The notes under the pieces were generated by a model, which saw nothing but the letters and a program-made list of their open reading frames with translations, did not search any database and was not told the origin of the DNA. Positions 25,018-33,784 of a DNA stretch of 64,000 nt are shown here, piece by piece (within the stretch, counting starts at the first letter, position 1; the number at the start of each line of letters is the position of its first letter). Both the position numbers and the translations under genes were made by a program. Source of the stretch: WHTX01 sp038255145 (lineage in GTDB: Bacteria; Actinomycetota; Acidimicrobiia; Acidimicrobiales; CAIXPF01); NCBI GenBank assembly GCA_038255145.1, contig JBBSLP010000010.1:1-64000 (forward strand), read 5' to 3'.

Positions 25018-25045
25018 GGTCATCTCCTTCACGGGAACCTCCGGC

Positions 25046-26173
25046 TCAGCCTGGCGTGGGAGTGTCCCGTAGGGCGGCGCGGCGGAGCTTGCCCAGGTCG
25101 GTGCGGGGCAACGAGGTGACCAGTTCGAGCTGGCGGGGAGCGCAGTAGGGGGCGAGCTCGGCCTTGACCGCTTCGCGCAGGGCGTCCAACGACGGCGGTG
25201 CTGCCGGATCGGTGGGCACGACGACCGCGGTGACGGCCTGGCCCCACTCGGGGTCGGCCCGACCCACCACGGCCACCTCGGCCACGCCCGCCACCGTGCC
25301 CAGCACCCGTTCCACGGGGTCGGGCCACACCTTCTCGGCCCCGGTCACGATGACGTCTCCCCGCCGGCCGAAGACCGACAGCGTGCCCGAGGCGTCGAGC
25401 GCACCTTCGTCGCCGGTGGGGAACCAGCCCTGGGCGTCGCGCCGGTCGGAGCCGTCGCGGTAGGCCTGCAGCAACATCGGACCCCGCAGCTCGACCTCGC
25501 CGTCGGTGATGCGCACCTCGACGCCATCGAGGGGCACACCGTCGTACACGCAGCCCGACCCCGTCTCGGTCATGCCGTACGTGGCCACGACGTTGGCCGG
25601 CCGGTCGGGGGGGATGGCCGAGCCGCCCAGCACGATGCACTCGAAGGCGGCCGGATCGATGCGGCCCAGGGCGGTGACGACCAGGGACACGTGGGTGGAG
25701 CCGGCCCGGGCCGCGGCCACCACGGCGGCGGGATCGAAGCCGCTGTGCACGTCGAAGGGGGTGCCGGTGACGATCGACCGGGCCACGACGGCCAGGCCGC
25801 CGATGTGGGCCAGGGGCAGGCAGGCCAGCCACCGGTGCCGGGCGCGGTCGATGCCCAGGCGGGCCGACGTGGCCCGGGCCGACGCCACCACGGCGGCCTG
25901 GGTCAGCACCACCCCCTTGGGCACCCCCGTCGTCCCCGACGTGGCCACCACCAGAGCGTCGCCGTCCTCGACGGGCCGGCCGCCGTCGCGCGCCGACTCA
26001 CCGCCGGGCTCGGCCACCCGCGTCGGTTGCAGGGCGTCGAACCGGGCGTTCACCGCCGGGCCCGGCAGGCGGGGGTCCACGGGCAGGATGGCGTCACCCT
26101 GGTCCCAGGCCCGGCGCAGGCGGTCGACGAAGGCGGGTCCGGGGGGCAGGGTCACGGCCACCAGCTCACGCAC
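25046..26173 (-). CDS. menE: O-succinylbenzoate-CoA ligase MenE
   Basis: ANL-superfamily ligase of 375 aa that activates o-succinylbenzoate in menaquinone synthesis. The P-loop A-T-S-G-T-T-G-V-P-K-G, Y-G-M-T-E-T-G, P-T-G-D-E-G, G-R-R-G-D-V-I-V-T-G-A-E-K and the C-terminal catalytic Lys in D-L-G-K-L are present. It lacks ~80 N-terminal residues of proteobacterial MenE, as actinobacterial MenE does. GTG 26173 overlaps the end of the DUF255 gene by eight bases. OSB specificity is inferred from the neighbouring menA, menH, menD, menF. Confidence 0.85.
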   Translation of the reverse strand: MRELVAVTLPPGPAFVDRLRRAWDQGDAILPVDPRLPGPAVNARFDALQPTRVAEPGGESARDGGRPVEDGDALVVATSGTTGVPKGVVLTQAAVVASARATSARLGIDRARHRWLACLPLAHIGGLAVVARSIVTGTPFDVHSGFDPAAVVAAARAGSTHVSLVVTALGRIDPAAFECIVLGGSAIPPDRPANVVATYGMTETGSGCVYDGVPLDGVEVRITDGEVELRGPMLLQAYRDGSDRRDAQGWFPTGDEGALDASGTLSVFGRRGDVIVTGAEKVWPDPVERVLGTVAGVAEVAVVGRADPEWGQAVTAVVVPTDPAAPPSLDALREAVKAELAPYCAPRQLELVTSLPRTDLGKLRRAALRDTPTPG

Positions 26174-28167
26174 CGGCCGACCCCCGGGGTCCCCGGCTGG
26201 CCAGCGAGCTGACGAGCTGGGCGTCGAGGGTGGCGGCGTCGGTAGCCGGCAGCAGGCAGCTGTAGCCCCGGCACACGTAGGCCGACCCGTCGTCGCGGTC
26301 CTGCCACAGGGGGGAGTCGTAGCGCTCCCCCCAGGCCAGCACGCTGCCGGCCCGGTAGCGGGCCTGGGCCACGGCCACCAGGTCGGGGCGGTCGCCGGCC
26401 ACCACCACCTCGACCGGGGGGGCGGTGACCAGGTCGGCGGCCAGCAGCAGGTGGGCGAAGGCGCCCGGGTGCTGCACGGCCAGGGCGCCGACCAGGCGGA
26501 CGGTGGCCGCGGCCGCGTCCCGGTAGCGCTCGTCGTCGACCAGGGTGCCCAGGCGGGCCAGGCCCACCGCGACCAGCGACCCCGCAGCCGGGGTGGCGCC
26601 GTCCTGCAGGTCCTTGGTGCGGGCGATGAGCCGTTCGGCGTCCCGCCCCGTGGTGAACACCCCGCCGGCGTCATCGTCCCAGAACAGGTCGAGCACGGCA
26701 TCGGCGACCACCCGGGCCTCGACGAGCCACCGGGCCTGCCCCGTTGCCTCGGCCAGGGCCACGAAGGCCTCGAGCAGGGCGCCGTGGTCGGCGGCGTAGG
26801 CCAGGTGGCGGGCGCCGCCCCGGGCCTGCCACGAGCGCAGCCAGCGGCCGTCGTCCCGGCGCAGCTCACGGAGCAGGAAGTCAGCCGTGGCCACGGCGGC
26901 ACGGGTCCAGTCGGGGCGGTCGAACGCCGCGCCGGCCTCAGCCAGGGCGGTGACGGCCAGGGCGTTCCACTCGGTCAGGACCTTGTCGTCGAGGCCCGGC
27001 CGCACCCGCCGCTCCCGGGCCTCGAACAGGGCCCGCCGACCGGCCTCGACCTCGGGCGGACGGGCCAGGTCGCCCCGCTGGGGGCGCCACAGGATGTTGG
27101 TGCCCTCCCAGTTGCCGCCCGGGGTGACCCCGTACCAGTCGGCCACCTGGGGGGCGATGGCCGCCACCTCGTCGGCCGACCACACGTAGAAGCGGCCCTC
27201 GACCCCCTCGGAGTCGGCGTCCTCGGCCGAGGAGAACCCACCCTCGGGCTGGGCCAGGTCGCGCCGCAGGTAGGCGGTGGTCTCGTCCACCACCTGGCGG
27301 TAGCGGTCGTGGCCCGTCACCTGGAAGGCGTGGGTGTAGACCGACACGAGCAGGGCGTTGTCGTAGAGCATCTTCTCGAAGTGGGGGACCAGCCAGCTCG
27401 TGTCGGTGCTGTAGCGGGCGAACCCCCCGCCCAGGTGGTCGTAGATGCCCCCCGAGGCCATGGCGTCGAGCGAGGTGACCACCGCGGCCAGCGAACGCTC
27501 GTCCCCGGTTCGGGCGTGGTGGGCCAGGAGCAGCTCCAGGCTCATGGTCTGGGGGAACTTCGGCGCCCGCCCGAAGCCACCCCAGGCCTTGTCGTGTTGG
27601 TCGACGAGGGCGGCGGCGGCGCTGTCGAGGGCGGCGCGGCCGGGTAGGCCCTCGTCGGGCCGCAGCTGGTTGGTGCGGCCGATGGCTGCGGTCAGCTGGT
27701 CGGCCTGGGCGTCGAGGTCGCCCCGGCTCTCCCGCCAGTGGTGGTCCACGGTGCGGCACAGCTCGACGAAGCCGGGCATGCCCCCCCCGGGCCGTGGGCG
27801 GGAAGTAGGTGCCCCCGAAGAAGGGACGGCCGTCGGGGGTCAGGAACACGGTCATGGGCCAGCCACCCTGGCCGGTCATGGCCTGCACGGCCTCCATGTA
27901 CACGGCGTCCACGTCCGGTCGTTCCTCGCGGTCGACCTTGACGTTGACGAAGAGCTCGTTCATGACGGCGGCGGCGGCTTCGTCCTCGAAGGACTCGTGG
28001 GCCATGACGTGGCACCAGTGGCACGCCGAGTAACCCACCGACAGCAGGATGGGCCGGTCGGTCGCCCGGGCCCGGGCGAAGGCCTCGTCCCCCCAGGCGT
28101 ACCAGTCCACCGGGTTGTCGGCGTGCTGGCGCAGGTAGGGCGAGGTCTCCTCGGCAAGGCGGTTCAC
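26166..28167 (-). pseudogene. DUF255/YyaL thioredoxin-domain protein, frameshifted
   Basis: Two frames together make a ~667-aa protein. The first part (28167 to ~27790) begins V-N-R-L-A-E-E-T-S-P-Y-L and has the thioredoxin-like fold with C-H-W-C-H-V-M and F-F-G-G-T-Y-F-P-P. The rest (27779 to 26166) continues with M-P-G-F, W-G-G-F-G-R-A-P-K-F-P and the six-hairpin helical domain. The break falls in an 8-base homopolymer (G8 on the coding strand, 27781-27788); seven bases would restore one frame. It is either an assembly error or a real frameshift. GTG 28167 follows TAGGTT by seven bases, suggesting a leaderless mRNA. Biochemical role is unclear in this family. Confidence 0.85.
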
Positions 28168-28264
28168 GGCGTCGAACCTAGCCAGCGCCACCGGTCGGGG
28201 GGTGCAGGCCGGATGGTCGGGACGGTTGCCCGGCGCGGTCGGGCTGCCCCGTCGGTCGGCGCCG

Positions 28265-29149
28265 TCAGCCTGCGGTCAGGGCCGGCATCCACGCGGTCAG
28301 GACCACGTCGGCGGGGGCCGGGGGGCCGACGCCGAAGCCCTGGGCCCGACAGCACCCCAGCAGGCGGAGGGCCTCGAACTGCTCGGCGGTCTCGATGCCC
28401 TCGGCCACGACCTCGATGCTGTGCCCCGCAGCCAGGGCGATGGCGTCGATGATGAAGGCCAGGCTGTCGGCCGAGCCCAGCGAGGCCACGTAGGACTGAT
28501 CGATCTTGACCATGTCGAAGGGCAGCCGCTCGAGCACGTCGCGGTTGGCGGCGCCGGAGCCGAAGTCGTCGAGGGCGAGGCGGATGCCCAGGGCCCGCAG
28601 CTCGTGCATGACGCGGGCCGCGGTGGGGGGGTCCTCGACCGTGGCCGTCTCCGTCAGCTCCAGGCACAGGCCGTGCTCGGCCAGGGGGTGGCGCAGCAGG
28701 GCTTCGCTCACCAGGCGCACCAGGCGGCCGTCCACGAGCTCGGTGGCCGACACGTTGACGGCGACGCTGAACCCGCGGGGCAGGGCGAACGCCCGTCGCC
28801 ACCGGTCGAGGTCGGCGCAGGCCCGGTCGATCATCCACGCCGTCAGGTCGGTGACCCGCCGCCCCTCCTCGAGCCGGGGCACGAAGGCGTCGGGGAACAG
28901 GCGGCCACCGCCGGGCTGCTCCCATCGGGCCAGCGCCTCGACCCCGACCAGGCGGCCGGTCTCGAAGGAGACGAGGGGCTGGTAGTGGGGGACGAGCTCA
29001 CCCTCGCCGATGGCGGTGATGATCCCGGCCAGGCCGATGTCGACCAGTCGGGACGGGGAGGCGGACACGGAGGGGAAGGGGGTGTGGTCTCGGGAGGCGA
29101 TGTCGGGGACGAGGTGTTGACCACCTCCCCAGCGTCCGGCTCCGACCAT
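28265..29149 (-). CDS. Stand-alone EAL-domain cyclic-di-GMP phosphodiesterase
   Basis: A 294-aa protein made almost entirely of an EAL domain (about 45-290). Catalytic elements look intact: E-A-L in V-E-A-L-A-R-W, the Asn in V-N-V-S, E-L-T-E, L-D-D-F-G-S-G, K-I-D-Q, A-E-G-I-E-T and Q-G-F-G-V-G. It should hydrolyse c-di-GMP. No GGDEF, PAS or membrane segment is attached; the first ~40 residues are unassigned. AGGAGG before ATG 29149 fixes this start over an ATG 18 bases upstream. Confidence 0.93.
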   Translation of the reverse strand: MVGAGRWGGGQHLVPDIASRDHTPFPSVSASPSRLVDIGLAGIITAIGEGELVPHYQPLVSFETGRLVGVEALARWEQPGGGRLFPDAFVPRLEEGRRVTDLTAWMIDRACADLDRWRRAFALPRGFSVAVNVSATELVDGRLVRLVSEALLRHPLAEHGLCLELTETATVEDPPTAARVMHELRALGIRLALDDFGSGAANRDVLERLPFDMVKIDQSYVASLGSADSLAFIIDAIALAAGHSIEVVAEGIETAEQFEALRLLGCCRAQGFGVGPPAPADVVLTAWMPALTAG

Positions 29150-29422
29150 GGAAACCCTCCTGCTCATCCCTGACCGCCCTCGTCGTGGGACCTACACCCT
29201 GCACCGTGGGACGGGGTGGCGTCGACCGGGGCACATGGTAGAGGACCCTTCGGTCCAGGTCAGCAGGCTGGTCGTGGTCCTTTTTCCCTGCCCGGCACCC
29301 ACCGGGGTGGCCCCGCCGCACACCGTGCGAACTGGGGCGACCGCAGCCCCCGGCCGGCCGGCGATTGGCGGCCGGGGCCATGGATCGGGCGCCGGTGGCC
29401 GTGGCGCGCCAGACTCGATGTC

Positions 29423-30376
29423 GTGACGACGGGAACGCAGGGACGGGCCGGCGGCGGGGCCGGGGGGACCGGTGTGCCCGGGCCGGTGCGGCGTTGGGTG
29501 CTGGGGGCCAGGCCCCGGACGCTGCCGGCCGCCGTGGTCCCCGTGGCCGTCGGCGTGGGCTGCGCCGTGGGCGCCGGTGGCGCCCTGCACCTGTGGCGGG
29601 CGGTGGCCGCCCTGATCGTCAGCCTGGCGCTGCAGGTGGCCACCAACTACGCCAACGACTACTCCGACGGTGTTCGCGGCACCGACGCCGTCGGCGCCCG
29701 GGTGGGGCCGCTGCGCCTGGTCGGCTCGGGACTGGTCCCACCAGGTCACGTCAAGCGGGCGGCCCTGGCCGCCTTCGCCGTCGCCGGCGTGGCCGGGCTG
29801 GCCCTGGCGGCCGCCGTGGGCTGGCAGCTGCTGGTGGTGGGAGGGGCGTGCATGGCCGCAGGCTGGCTGTACACCGGCGGCCCCCGCCCCTACGGCTACG
29901 CCGGGCTGGGCGAGGTCTTCGTCTTCGTGTTCTTCGGCCTCGTGGCCACCGCCGGGACCACCTACGTGATGCTCGAGCGCATGACCGGGTTGTCGCTGGC
30001 CGCGGCCGTCCCCGTGGGCTTCCTGGTCACGGCCATCCTCGTGGTCAACAACCTGCGCGACATCCCCGGGGACACGCGCTCGGGCAAGCGCACCCTGGCC
30101 GTGCGCCTGGGCGACGGCCGCACCCGCGCCCTCTACACCGGCCTCGTCCTCGCCGCCTTCGTGTCGGTGCCGTTCGTGGCCGGCCTGGGTGCCCGTCCCC
30201 TGGGTGGGTTGGCCATGATCAGCGTCATCGTGGCCCACAAGCCGGTGACCCTGGTGCTGTCGGGGGCCCGTGGCCCCCAGCTCATCCCCGTGCTCGGCGG
30301 TACCGCCCGGCTCCACCTGCTGTTCGGCCTGATCCTGGCTGTCGGCATGGGGGTGTCGGGGGCCATCGGGACCTGA
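29423..30376 (+). CDS. menA: 1,4-dihydroxy-2-naphthoate polyprenyltransferase MenA
   Basis: Membrane prenyltransferase of 317 aa (UbiA superfamily) that attaches the isoprenoid tail to DHNA. Eight or nine membrane segments. The first Asp motif is N-Y-A-N-D-Y-S-D-G and the second N-N-L-R-D-I-P-G-D. G-K-R-T-L-A-V-R-L-G is also typical of MenA. GTG 29423 gives a 22-residue Gly-rich leader before the conserved R-A-R-P-R-T-L-P-A-A. The 250 bp upstream, shared with the divergent EAL gene, shows no clear promoter. Confidence 0.95.
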   Translation: MTTGTQGRAGGGAGGTGVPGPVRRWVLGARPRTLPAAVVPVAVGVGCAVGAGGALHLWRAVAALIVSLALQVATNYANDYSDGVRGTDAVGARVGPLRLVGSGLVPPGHVKRAALAAFAVAGVAGLALAAAVGWQLLVVGGACMAAGWLYTGGPRPYGYAGLGEVFVFVFFGLVATAGTTYVMLERMTGLSLAAAVPVGFLVTAILVVNNLRDIPGDTRSGKRTLAVRLGDGRTRALYTGLVLAAFVSVPFVAGLGARPLGGLAMISVIVAHKPVTLVLSGARGPQLIPVLGGTARLHLLFGLILAVGMGVSGAIGT

Positions 30377-30397
30377 CGCCTGGCCTCGGTCGTGGGC

Positions 30398-31177
30398 TCA
30401 GCGACCCGGTGGTCGCGGCGGGGTGCGGGCCAACCAGTCGGTCACCGCGGCCTCGAAGGCCGGGGGACGCTCGAGGTGGGCGGTGTGACCGGCGCCGGCG
30501 ATGAGGACGGTCTCCGCCGTGGGTCCGATGCCGTCGGCCAGGCGCTGGGCCAGGGCGGTGAACTTGCTGTCCCGCGCTCCGGTGACCAGCAGCACGGGGA
30601 GTCGGGCCTGACCGAGCTCGCCCAGACGGGACCACAGCGGCGCCTGGGCCCCGGTGCCGGCCCGACGGAGGCTGGCGGCCAGGCTGGAGGCGTCGTTGCG
30701 CAGGCGCTCGTCTCGGTACCGGTAGGGCTCGGAAAGGCCGGCGAACAGGGGCAGCGCCAGCCAGCCGTCCAGGAACGGGCCCACGCCCTCGGCCTCGAGG
30801 CGTCGGGCCAGCTCCTCGTCTGCGGCTCGTCGTGCCTCTCGATCGGTGGGGTCCTCCAACCCGGCGGTGGCCCCCACCAGCACCAGCGCCTCGACCAGGT
30901 CGGGACGGTCGAGCGCCAGCTGCAGGCAGGTGCGCCCACCGAACGAGTACCCGAGGTAGGTGGCCCGGCCCCCGGCGCGGCCGACAGCCTCGGCCGTGCC
31001 CGGCAGGTCGAGGGCGGGGAGCTCCGAGCCGGCGTGACCGGGCAGGGCCACCGCGTCGACCTCGACCTCGGCACCCCCCCCGATGGCGGCCAGAGCTGCC
31101 GGCAGGGTGCCCCAGCAGCGTGAGGTCTGGGCGAAGCCGTGGACGAGCACCAGGCGTCTGCGCACGTCGCCCAGCAT
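30398..31177 (-). CDS. menH: SHCHC synthase MenH (alpha/beta hydrolase)
   Basis: Alpha/beta hydrolase of 259 aa, expected to eliminate pyruvate from SEPHCHC to form SHCHC. The oxyanion region V-H-G-F, nucleophile elbow G-Y-S-F-G-G-R and C-terminal His in G-A-G-H-T-A-H-L-E are intact; the G-A-T-A-G-L-E-D segment with two downstream Arg is MenH-like. It converges with menA, 21 bp apart. GGAGAGG precedes the ATG. A generic hydrolase is possible, but menA, menE and menD nearby favour MenH. Confidence 0.82.
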   Translation of the reverse strand: MLGDVRRRLVLVHGFAQTSRCWGTLPAALAAIGGGAEVEVDAVALPGHAGSELPALDLPGTAEAVGRAGGRATYLGYSFGGRTCLQLALDRPDLVEALVLVGATAGLEDPTDREARRAADEELARRLEAEGVGPFLDGWLALPLFAGLSEPYRYRDERLRNDASSLAASLRRAGTGAQAPLWSRLGELGQARLPVLLVTGARDSKFTALAQRLADGIGPTAETVLIAGAGHTAHLERPPAFEAAVTDWLARTPPRPPGR

Positions 31178-31236
31178 GCCCTCTCCACCGGCACCGCCGC
31201 AGCGACGCCACCCGCGTCCCGGCGTACCGACGCAGC

Positions 31237-31302
31237 GGGGATCAGCCGACGCCGCCGGGATCAGCCGCGGCGGGGGATCAGCCGCCGCCGGGGGATCAGC
31301 CG
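31237..31302. repeat. Imperfect direct repeats at the 3' end of the NYN gene
   Basis: Four copies of GGGATCAGCCG, spaced 16-20 bp, straddle the stop of the NYN/OST-HTH gene. Each copy contains TCA, which is a TGA stop on the minus strand in different frames. It looks like a degenerating minisatellite that has moved the gene's end. Confidence 0.6.
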
Positions 31303-32468
31303 CCCTGGGAGGCGGGCTGGCCCAGGCCGAAGGCCCGGTAGATGGGGTTGACCGTACCGTCGCCGGCGGCGCCCTCGTTGTCGATGTCGGGTCCGGTGCG
31401 GCCGACCAGGGTCAGGGCCACGGCGGCCTCGGCCCGGGGCGCAGCTTCGGACGGGGGTGGCGGGCCCCCGGCGCTCGTGGGGGCGCTGACCTCGACGGGG
31501 GTGGGGGGTTCGTGGGGATCGGTGCGGGCCGAGGTGGCCGGCGGACCCGGAGCGGGGGCGATGACGGTGCCCAGGCCCGGTCGTCGCAGCAGGACCAGGC
31601 CCGTGCGCTCGAGGAGGACGTCGATGAGCTGGGTGAACGATGCGAAGCCCATGTCGGCCAGCCCGTGGTCGGGGAACCGGTCCCGCAGCAGGTCCCCGGC
31701 GTCGCGCAGGGACAGGCCCGAGCCGCCGCTGGCCACCGCGGCCTGGACCTCGACGACGATGGCCGACACCACGGCGTCGGTGCCCGGTGCCGGGCCGATG
31801 GCGTCGCGGGCGTTCCGCTCGCGCTCGGCGGCTGCGTCCTCGTCGTCCTCGGCGGCGTGGCGACCGCGGGGACGCTCGTCGGGGTTGGCGAAGGGCTCGA
31901 ACCAACGGCCCCCAGGGGGCAGGTCGAACAGGTTGGTGCGGGGCAGGGGCCGTTCGAAGACGTCGGAGAGGTCTTCGAGGTCGACGAAGATCAGCTCGGG
32001 GCTGGCGGCGGCGAAGGCGTCCTTCTCCCGGTAGCCCAGCACGGTGACGGCGACCCCGGCCTTGGCCAGGCGGCGCAGGGGGCCGGCGAAGGCCTTGGCG
32101 TCGTGGGAGGCCACCACCAGCTCGACCAGGGAGCCCTGGGAGAAGCGTCGCTCGATGTGACTGGTGATGTCGTTGTCGACGTCGTCACGGTGGGTGCGCT
32201 TGGGCTTGGCGAACACGGCGAAGCCGGCGTGGCGCAGGCCCACGACCCAGGCGCTCATGGCCGGTTCGAAGCCCGGGGGCACGTTGATGAACACGCACGC
32301 CTCGACCTGGTCACCAGGTTGGGCGTGGCGTTGCAGCCAGGCCAGCACGGCGTCGAGGTTGGGTCGCGTCGCCGCTGACGCCCGCTCGCCGATGACCTCC
32401 GACAGGCACATGTCCATGTTCGGTGCGTCCCAGACGAGCAACCGCCGCCCGCGTGTGCTCCGCTCCAT
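31296..32468 (-). CDS. NYN-domain predicted RNase with OST-HTH domain
   Basis: A 390-aa protein. Residues ~8-175 form a NYN (PIN-like) domain with putative metal ligands Asp14 and Asp19 in W-D-A-P-N-M-D, the acidic cluster D-D-V-D-N-D at 95-100 and Asp123 in A-S-H-D. About 235-305 resembles an OST-HTH/LOTUS RNA-binding domain (S-L-R-D-A-G-D-L-L-R-D-R-F-P-D). The C-terminal ~80 residues are disordered. A -10 TAGCAT (32504-32509) and GGCGGAG ribosome site precede ATG 32468. A paralogue lies 3.2 kb away at 35.7 kb. RNA cleavage is inferred. Confidence 0.82.
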   Translation of the reverse strand: MERSTRGRRLLVWDAPNMDMCLSEVIGERASAATRPNLDAVLAWLQRHAQPGDQVEACVFINVPPGFEPAMSAWVVGLRHAGFAVFAKPKRTHRDDVDNDITSHIERRFSQGSLVELVVASHDAKAFAGPLRRLAKAGVAVTVLGYREKDAFAAASPELIFVDLEDLSDVFERPLPRTNLFDLPPGGRWFEPFANPDERPRGRHAAEDDEDAAAERERNARDAIGPAPGTDAVVSAIVVEVQAAVASGGSGLSLRDAGDLLRDRFPDHGLADMGFASFTQLIDVLLERTGLVLLRRPGLGTVIAPAPGPPATSARTDPHEPPTPVEVSAPTSAGGPPPPSEAAPRAEAAVALTLVGRTGPDIDNEGAAGDGTVNPIYRAFGLGQPASQGG

Positions 32469-32658
32469 CAACTCCGCCTCAGAGAGAAGTTCCGCCGGTC
32501 GTCATGCTATCGGCGGGGGTGGAGCGCAGGTCGGTGCCCAGGGGTGCCATCGGTCCCGGGTGCGAAGTGGAACCTGATCGACACGACCCGCCCGGAACCG
32601 GCGCGCTAGGGGCGGCAGGCCGGGTGCGGCGAGGCGGGTGCGGCGAGGCCGGTGGGGC

Positions 32659-33537
32659 TCAGCGCCGGTGGCGCTGGGGGACCGACGACGTCGCCAGGCG
32701 ACGGGCCGGAGACGGCAGCCAGAAGGCCACCACCAGCAGGGAGACCGTGACCCACAGGAGCCAGGCCGCGGCCAGGCGGGAGGGGCGCACCTCGATGGAG
32801 ATGCTGGAGTCGCTGCCCGGCAGGGGCAGCTCGACGGTGAAGGGCTCGAGCACCGGCCCGCTCGACGCCAGTGAACCCTCGATCTTGCCGCCGATGACCG
32901 TCGGTGTCCTGCTGTGGCCTGCGTCGGTCGACCCCGAGGACGGTGCCGCCTCGGCGACCGGGGCGCCCGCTGTCGTGGTGGTGGGGTCCACCCGATCACC
33001 GGTGACCGTGGTGGCCGTCGTCACCGGGGTGGTCGTGGCCACGCTCGCGGTCGGCGTCGTGGTCGCCGAGGTGGGCAGCGTCCCGAGGTTCGAGGGCTGC
33101 GTGGTGGCCGTGGGCAGGGTGGGTACGGGCGACGGTGCCGACGGGACCGAGGTGACGGGCGACGGGACGGTGGTGGGGATGACCACGATCGTCGTGGGCA
33201 CGGGGAGGGGGATGACCTCCACCGGGGCGAAGATGTCGGGGACCGTGGTGGTGGGGGCCGGGACCGTCGTTGGGGGGACCGTCGTGGTCGGGGCCTCGGT
33301 GGTGGGGGGCGCCGTGGTGGTGGGGGCCGTGGTGGTGGGGGCCGGGTCGACCGAGGCGGGCCCGAAGGTGTCGTCGACGGTGGTGACCGTGGTCGGTGCC
33401 CCGGTGGACGTGGTCCACGTGGTGTCGCCCTTGGCGACCCCGCCCGAGAGGGCCAGGAAGGCACAGCACGTCGTCACACCGATCAGCGCGGCGGCGGCCG
33501 TGCGGGCGGAGAGGCGACGGGCGGATCTTGTGGTCAC
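32659..33537 (-). CDS. Thr/Pro-rich surface protein with signal peptide and C-terminal anchor
   Basis: A 292-aa protein of unknown family. A signal peptide (about 1-36, ending A-K-G-D) is followed by ~150 residues dominated by Thr, Pro and Val, like a cell-wall-spanning stalk that could be O-mannosylated. A ~50-residue folded part (P-F-T-V-E-L-P-L-P-G-S-D-S-S-I-S-I) precedes a membrane segment (A-A-W-L-L-W-V-T-V-S-L-L-V-V) and a basic tail. No LPXTG motif is seen. Its GTG overlaps the stop of an 11-codon upstream ORF. Confidence 0.75.
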   Translation of the reverse strand: MTTRSARRLSARTAAAALIGVTTCCAFLALSGGVAKGDTTWTTSTGAPTTVTTVDDTFGPASVDPAPTTTAPTTTAPPTTEAPTTTVPPTTVPAPTTTVPDIFAPVEVIPLPVPTTIVVIPTTVPSPVTSVPSAPSPVPTLPTATTQPSNLGTLPTSATTTPTASVATTTPVTTATTVTGDRVDPTTTTAGAPVAEAAPSSGSTDAGHSRTPTVIGGKIEGSLASSGPVLEPFTVELPLPGSDSSISIEVRPSRLAAAWLLWVTVSLLVVAFWLPSPARRLATSSVPQRHRR

Positions 33538-33569
33538 GAGGTGAGCATCTCCAGGGTCGGCGGTCCCAT
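33534..33569 (-). CDS. 11-codon upstream ORF coupled to the Thr-rich protein
   Basis: Encodes MGPPTLEMLTS and ends TGA overlapping the GTG of the surface-protein gene. Its ATG lies five bases after a TACGGT -10 box (33575-33580), so it could be the first, leaderless cistron. GGAG inside it may serve the downstream GTG. Confidence 0.35.
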   Translation of the reverse strand: MGPPTLEMLTS

Positions 33570-33606
33570 GCGGAACCGTACCGAGACCCGGGGGGCGCCC
33601 GTCGCC

Positions 33607-33628
33607 GGCCGGGAACTTTTGCCCGGCC
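33607..33628. other. Inverted repeat between surface-protein gene and menD
   Basis: GGCCGGG and CCCGGCC form a perfect 7-bp stem around an 8-nt A/T-rich loop in the 247-bp divergent gap. It could be an operator or a transcript hairpin; nothing else in the gap is recognisable. Confidence 0.35.
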
Positions 33629-33784
33629 GCGACCACGCCTTTTCCCCCATCGGATGCTGAAATCCGCCCCACGACGCCCACCCTGCTCCAGCGCTCTGAC
33701 CGCGGCGGTGAGGGAGACCACCGGCGGTGTGTCGCTCCGATGGTTTGGCCCTGCCGCCAGGTCGGGTCGACACTACCTGGAGTC

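Noticed and set aside
31237..31302. Repeats with regular spacing considered as a CRISPR array.
   Set aside because: Units are 11 bp with spacers of under 10 bp and no cas genes; it is a simple tandem repeat.
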